A DNA stretch of 64,000 nt from Lachnospiraceae bacterium UBA7202 (lineage in GTDB: Bacteria > Bacillota > Clostridia > Lachnospirales > Lachnospiraceae), in assembly GCA_002490705.1 (NCBI GenBank), contig DKUO01000048.1, forward strand, positions 15,498 to 79,497. Reading direction: 5' to 3'. Below are positions 60,562 through 64,000 of the stretch, one piece after another. The notes below the pieces were generated by a model that was given only the letters and a program-made list of their open reading frames with translations, was not told the origin of the DNA and did no database searches. Positions within the stretch are counted from its first letter, which is position 1. Each line of letters opens with the position of its first letter. The translations under genes were made by a program, and so were the position numbers.

Positions 60562-60597
60562 AAAAAAGCGTCAGGAAGCGATTGTTACCTGACGTTT
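60562..60597 (-). terminator. Minus-strand terminator in front of the OmpR-type gene
   Basis: Stem AAACGTCAGG / CCTGACGCTT with a 12-base loop and TTTTTT on the minus strand. No minus-strand gene ends here; the nearest one upstream in that direction is the surface protein gene ending at 61393. Confidence 0.6.
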
Positions 60598-60627
60598 ATT
60601 TTCACCTCTCTTTTTAAATGGAAAAAG

Positions 60628-60657
60628 ACTATCCGCAGGATAGTTTTATGCTATACT
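60628..60657 (+). promoter_or_regulatory. Promoter with palindromic operator for the OmpR-type gene
   Basis: ACTATCC-GCA-GGATAGT is a perfect inverted repeat (60628-60644) ending 7 bases before TATACT (60652-60657), so it covers the -35 position. An 80-base leader follows. Confidence 0.52.
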
Positions 60658-60736
60658 AAATAAAAATCAGAAGTTTTTTATCACGGGATTTGTGCTTACC
60701 CGTAAAGCAGCAGGTTGAGAAAAAATGGAGATTCAC

Positions 60737-61420
60737 ATGTACAAGATTTTAACAGTGGATGACGATCCGATGATATTAGAAGACAATAAAACATACTTTA
60801 GCGCCAAGGGATATGAGGTTGTCTGTGCAGACACCGCACAGGCGGCAGAAAAAATTATATTATCCAACACCCTTGACTGTGTCATTCTGGATGTTGATCT
60901 GCCTGATATGAGCGGCTTTACGTTATGTGAAAACATACGCGCAAAGACGGGTCTTCCCATTGTTTTTCTCTCCGGCTATACCGAGGAGGAAAACCGTATC
61001 CGGGGATTATCCATCGGCGGAGACGACTATGTCTGCAAACCTTACAGTTTAAAAGAACTGGAGCTTCGGGTACAGGCCCGCATCCGTTCCGGCAGGGCTG
61101 CGGAACCTCCCAAAACGCTTACTTACGGTTCGCTTTCCATCTGTCCCGCCTCATGCAGCGTAAGCTTTGAAGCGCGTTCCGTGGATTTTTCTTCTTACGA
61201 GTTTGACGTATTATATTTTCTTGCAAAACATCCCGGGGAAATCTATACGCCGGAGCAGATTTATGATTCGGTATGGAAAGCGCCGATTAACAAAGGGCAG
61301 AAATCATTACAAGTTATCATGGGACGTATCCGCAAAAAACTCTATGATCTCTGCCCTGACCACGACTATATCCAGACCAAGCGTTACAAGGGTTATCTGT
61401 TTGTTCCAGACCGCGAATGA
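60737..61420 (+). CDS. OmpR/PhoB-family response regulator
   Basis: 227 residues from the ATG at 60737 (GGAG 6 bases upstream; an ATG at 60725 is possible but lacks a site). Receiver: ILTVDDDPMILEDN, Asp in CVILDVDLPDMSGF, Ser in VFLSGYTEEE, Lys in VCKPYSLKEL. The winged helix ends YIQTKRYKGYLFVPDRE. Its 3' end overlaps the convergent surface-protein gene by 28 bp. The partner kinase may be the sensor that starts at 63441. Confidence 0.92.
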   Translation: MYKILTVDDDPMILEDNKTYFSAKGYEVVCADTAQAAEKIILSNTLDCVILDVDLPDMSGFTLCENIRAKTGLPIVFLSGYTEEENRIRGLSIGGDDYVCKPYSLKELELRVQARIRSGRAAEPPKTLTYGSLSICPASCSVSFEARSVDFSSYEFDVLYFLAKHPGEIYTPEQIYDSVWKAPINKGQKSLQVIMGRIRKKLYDLCPDHDYIQTKRYKGYLFVPDRE

Positions 61421-63396
61421 AAACAGAATCCCGCCGTTCCGGCAATGCCTGACAGCAACACGAATCCTGCCGCAATAAGGATACGGACCGTCTCCCCATT
61501 CTCTTCGGACATTTCAGAATCACTGCGGTTTAAGTTTGCTTTGTTGAGCGGTTTTGATGCCGCATACAGCGACTGCTCTATTTGAGTCGTCTGTATCACA
61601 TCGATTGTGTCCTGTGGCTCTGTGTCTGACGCTTGCGCCGTTTCCCTTGCGTCCTGAGACTCTGTGTCTGACGCCTGCGCCGTTTCCTTTGTGTCCTGGG
61701 ACTCTGTGTCTGACGCCTGCGCTGCTTCCTTTATATTTGAGGGCTCTGCGTTGACTGTCTGCCCTATGTCGACATTCAGGATTTCTGCATTTGCCGCCTC
61801 CTCGTTCGCCACGGTTTGATCCTCCTTTTCGGAGCCGTCTTGCAAAGGACTGTCTTCTGCGGAAACCTTTGGTTTGTCATTGTCCGAAGCGGTATTCCGG
61901 TTTTCGTCCTGAATTGCCTCCCCATTGACAGAAGAAATCACGTCAACATTCTGTTGAGGAACGTCGGGTGGATTGATAATAGAAGTTCCCCCGCCCCGGC
62001 TTCCGCCTATATCATCCACCTGCTCTACGTTATCCGCCGCATAGCAAAGCACATTGGAAAAATACCGGGTGCCGTTATCATTCCACTGCAGACGAATATA
62101 TATTTTTGAGCTTGCCGCCGCAAAGCATTGTTCCGGTTGGATGGGAATGTCAATGCGAAAACCTGAGTTGGTATTTGTTGCCATCTGTTCTCCTTCATAC
62201 ACAATCCAATTCTCGCCATCGAAGGAATACTCCGCCGCCACGGTAAATGGCAGAGACTCTTCCGGCGCTGTAAAACCGCCCTGAAAGGTATAGCAGTAGC
62301 TGCTTACCGATGCGCTCACATTCATAAAGGTCAGCGGATAATCGTTATAAACTACCGTACACCGCACCGGCTCTGTAGACTCTGCCCCTGAAAAGGAACC
62401 CTGTACCTCAAAGCGCCGCCTTTCCTCCTGCTGCCTTTCCGTTCCCTCCAGATTCCAGGAGAGCGCCACCGGCTCATTGGAGAATAACTGCCCCTGTTTA
62501 TTGACTCTGCAATTAATTTGAGTGGGAAGCGCATCATTTACGGTTTGTCCTTTTTCCACAACGGCGCAAAGGCTGTCGTTATAATACATAACAAAGGGCA
62601 TATGTGCATAATGGGTATCCCCCGAGATAACGCATTCAGAGACTTCCAGTCCGGCGCCCTCCTCCTGCCATAACGCACAGTGATCGCTCTCCACGGAAAT
62701 CCCATATAGAGAGAGCACCCCTTTTTCCGCCACACAAAAGATGCCCTGCCCGTCAGGCTCTCCCGAAAAAGTAAGCCGGCCATTGCTCAAAAACGCAATT
62801 TCCCCAGTCACAGTGATGGTGTATTGACCGGTATCAACGAAGAGATCAGGGCCGCTTACCCCGTTTGGACAAAAGCTGTACGTTCCGTCCAAAACCACAT
62901 GGTCTGTCAGCCTTACCGTGCCCCCTGTGTTCTTATGCGACTCCAGCCAATTCATTAGGGCCTCTCCTGTGGATACGGTTTCGGATTCCGAACTGACAGA
63001 GAACGCCGCGATCAGCTCCGGTTCCGCCCCGGCTGTGAACGCTTCGGCTTCCTCCGGCTCCGGTTCGGCCACAGGCTCTTCGGTTTCCTCCGGCTCCGGT
63101 TCGGCTACGGGCTCTTCCGCTTCCTCCGGCTCCGGTTCGGCCACAGGCTCTTCGGTTTCCTCCGGCTCCGGTTCAGCCACAGGCTCTTCGGTTTCCTCCG
63201 GCTCCGGTTCAGCTGTAGGCTCTTCGATTTCCTCCGGCTCCGGTTCGACTATGGGCTCTTCGATTTCCTCCGGTTCCACCTCGGCAACCGGCCCCATATT
63301 TTGCTCCGCAGCCATTGCAACAATAGAACCAACCCTATAAAATAAAAACACAGCCGCTAAAGTCAGCATGGCTAAATATTTACATTTATTATTCAT
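61393..63396 (-). CDS. Repeat-rich, membrane-anchored surface protein
   Basis: 667 residues, not a known family. A signal peptide (about 1-29, ending IVAMAAEQ) is followed by six exact-length 12-residue repeats of the type EPEPEETEEPVA (residues 51-122), a beta-rich region (about 150-500) with right-handed-helix-like patterns (VSECVISGDTHYAHMPFVMY), a linker, three 14-residue repeats of the type TAQASDTESQDT, and a C-terminal membrane segment (about 640-660) before a basic tail. No LPxTG. The glutamate/proline repeats probably span the cell wall. AAAGGA precedes the ATG. It is divergent from the sensor at 63441 by only 44 bp. Confidence 0.75.
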   Translation of the reverse strand: MNNKCKYLAMLTLAAVFLFYRVGSIVAMAAEQNMGPVAEVEPEEIEEPIVEPEPEEIEEPTAEPEPEETEEPVAEPEPEETEEPVAEPEPEEAEEPVAEPEPEETEEPVAEPEPEEAEAFTAGAEPELIAAFSVSSESETVSTGEALMNWLESHKNTGGTVRLTDHVVLDGTYSFCPNGVSGPDLFVDTGQYTITVTGEIAFLSNGRLTFSGEPDGQGIFCVAEKGVLSLYGISVESDHCALWQEEGAGLEVSECVISGDTHYAHMPFVMYYNDSLCAVVEKGQTVNDALPTQINCRVNKQGQLFSNEPVALSWNLEGTERQQEERRRFEVQGSFSGAESTEPVRCTVVYNDYPLTFMNVSASVSSYCYTFQGGFTAPEESLPFTVAAEYSFDGENWIVYEGEQMATNTNSGFRIDIPIQPEQCFAAASSKIYIRLQWNDNGTRYFSNVLCYAADNVEQVDDIGGSRGGGTSIINPPDVPQQNVDVISSVNGEAIQDENRNTASDNDKPKVSAEDSPLQDGSEKEDQTVANEEAANAEILNVDIGQTVNAEPSNIKEAAQASDTESQDTKETAQASDTESQDARETAQASDTEPQDTIDVIQTTQIEQSLYAASKPLNKANLNRSDSEMSEENGETVRILIAAGFVLLSGIAGTAGFCFHSRSGTNR
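61606..61731 (-). repeat. Three 42-bp tandem repeats
   Basis: Three 14-codon units with the shared core AQASDTE in the surface-protein gene, almost identical at the DNA level. They lie in the linker before the C-terminal membrane segment. Confidence 0.85.
63031..63246 (-). repeat. Six 36-bp tandem repeats
   Basis: Six units of 36 bp encode EPEPEE(T/I/A)EEPVA. The units differ at a few bases only; a degenerate seventh unit precedes them. The unit number is likely to vary by slippage or recombination. Confidence 0.9.
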
Positions 63397-63440
63397 ACTT
63401 TTTTTCCTTTGTCATCATTTTGGGAGGGTTATCCGCTATC

Positions 63441-64000
63441 ATGAAACAGACGCTATTTACAAAATTCGCGCTTCACACCATTCTAATCATTACAGGCACT
63501 GTCATTGTAAGCCTGCTCGGCTTACTGGCCATTACCTCTTATGATAATAAATATATAACAAAGGCGCCGCTTACACAAGGCGGTCTTTGTACAATTCCAG
63601 AAAAAGGCTATTACTCTCTTGTAGACGGCTGGGAACTCTATCCCGATGTTCTGCTTTCCCCTGAGGACTTTTCTTCCGAGAGGCCGCCGTATTACAGCAC
63701 ATGGGCAGGTGAATACCCAAATCTCGCTCTATTTCATGAAGATAAAAATCCTTATGGAATTTCCACATGGCGGTTGCGATTAAAGGGAAATGGTAATGTC
63801 CTGCTTTATCTTCAGGAGCCTCTCTGTGCCGCCAAAATTTATGTAGACGGACTTTGTCTGGGCCAAACAGGCAATGTATCTCCTGACAATTATGCGCCTC
63901 TGATCAAGGACCGGGCCTATTCCTTTTTTCTTGACGGCGAAGTGGACCTGATTATCCAGACCGCCAATTATTCCCACTGTTATGAAGTGACTTTTGTCAA
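63441..64000 (+). CDS. 7TMR-DISM-like sensor protein, 5' part only
   Basis: 186 codons are visible before the window ends. A membrane segment near residues 13-34 (IIITGTVIVSLLGLLA region) is followed by an extracytoplasmic beta-sandwich: DGWELYPDVLL, STWRLRLKGNGNVLLYLQEP and KIYVDGLCLGQTGNVSPDN. This resembles the 7TMR-DISM extracellular domain that precedes seven membrane segments and usually a histidine kinase or GGDEF output. It may partner the regulator at 60737. A GGGAGG lies about 12 bases before the ATG. Confidence 0.6.
   Translation, partial: MKQTLFTKFALHTILIITGTVIVSLLGLLAITSYDNKYITKAPLTQGGLCTIPEKGYYSLVDGWELYPDVLLSPEDFSSERPPYYSTWAGEYPNLALFHEDKNPYGISTWRLRLKGNGNVLLYLQEPLCAAKIYVDGLCLGQTGNVSPDNYAPLIKDRAYSFFLDGEVDLIIQTANYSHCYEVTFV

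Noticed and set aside
63031..63246. 36-bp repeats as a CRISPR array
   Set aside because: Units are directly contiguous without spacers, are coding, and no cas gene is present.

Overview
The window reads as a chromosomal segment of a motile, gut-type Clostridia bacterium, most likely Lachnospiraceae. This rests on gene content: a flagellin operon with a sigma-D-type promoter, glgB, a bile salt hydrolase relic, ECF sigma, LytTR and GHKL regulators, BlaI/BlaR1, and a Gram-positive glucuronoxylan locus with an LplB/LplC-type importer. Ribosome binding sites are strong AGGAGG types. No rRNA, prophage, complete insertion sequence or CRISPR array was seen; there is one tRNA.

Layout. 1-5 kb (minus): flagellar operon of a giant flagellin-associated protein, flagellin and FliS (cut by the window edge). 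5-6 kb: bile salt hydrolase gene broken by one extra base in a C run. 6-12.7 kb (minus): glgB, a TPR protein with a degenerate AAA+ domain, rsmA and tatD. 12.8-13 kb: tRNA-Lys(CTT) with its own promoter, structured leader and terminator. 13-17.7 kb: metal exporter, ComFB, ECF sigma with a membrane partner, CarD-like regulator and a CheC-like protein. 17.8-26 kb (minus): exporter, response regulator, a YhcG-type nuclease gene, histidine kinase, then an MacB-like ABC ATPase and permease. A BceR-like operator sits before the ATPase, and a palindromic element lies inside the permease gene. 26-32.4 kb: HxlR with an MBL-like protein, BlaR1/BlaI with paired operators, a RelB/PIN toxin-antitoxin pair, an AraC-GyrI regulator and an S51 peptidase.

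32.4-41 kb (mostly minus): M18 aminopeptidase, short archaeal-type S-adenosylhomocysteinase, EAL/HDOD protein, SAH/MTA deaminase, 2-hydroxyacid dehydrogenase, CofE-like ligase, then a TipA-like MerR gene on plus. 41-42.3 kb: scar of a deletion that removed the facing 5' ends of a LacI regulator and an amylosucrase-like GH13 gene. 42.4-44.4 kb: chemoreceptor.

44.5-58.3 kb: glucuronoxylan oligosaccharide locus. An AraC regulator diverges from uxuA, uxuB, an acetylesterase, a GH3 beta-xylosidase/glucosidase, a GH67 alpha-glucuronidase, two permeases and a binding lipoprotein, closed by a terminator. Together these would import acetylated (methyl)glucuronoxylan fragments, strip acetyl, glucuronate and xylose, and send glucuronate (as fructuronate) through mannonate to KDG. 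58.4-64 kb: LytTR/GHKL two-component system, an OmpR regulator, a repeat-rich surface protein whose 3' end overlaps it, and the start of a 7TMR-DISM-like sensor cut by the window end.

The most interesting points are the deaminase plus archaeal-type SAH hydrolase cluster, the nuclease gene spliced between a response regulator and its kinase with a BceR-like box nearby, the palindromic insertion translated in frame, the flagellin operon promoter with a 5' stem-loop, and the C10 tract at the start of the oligosaccharide permease gene.
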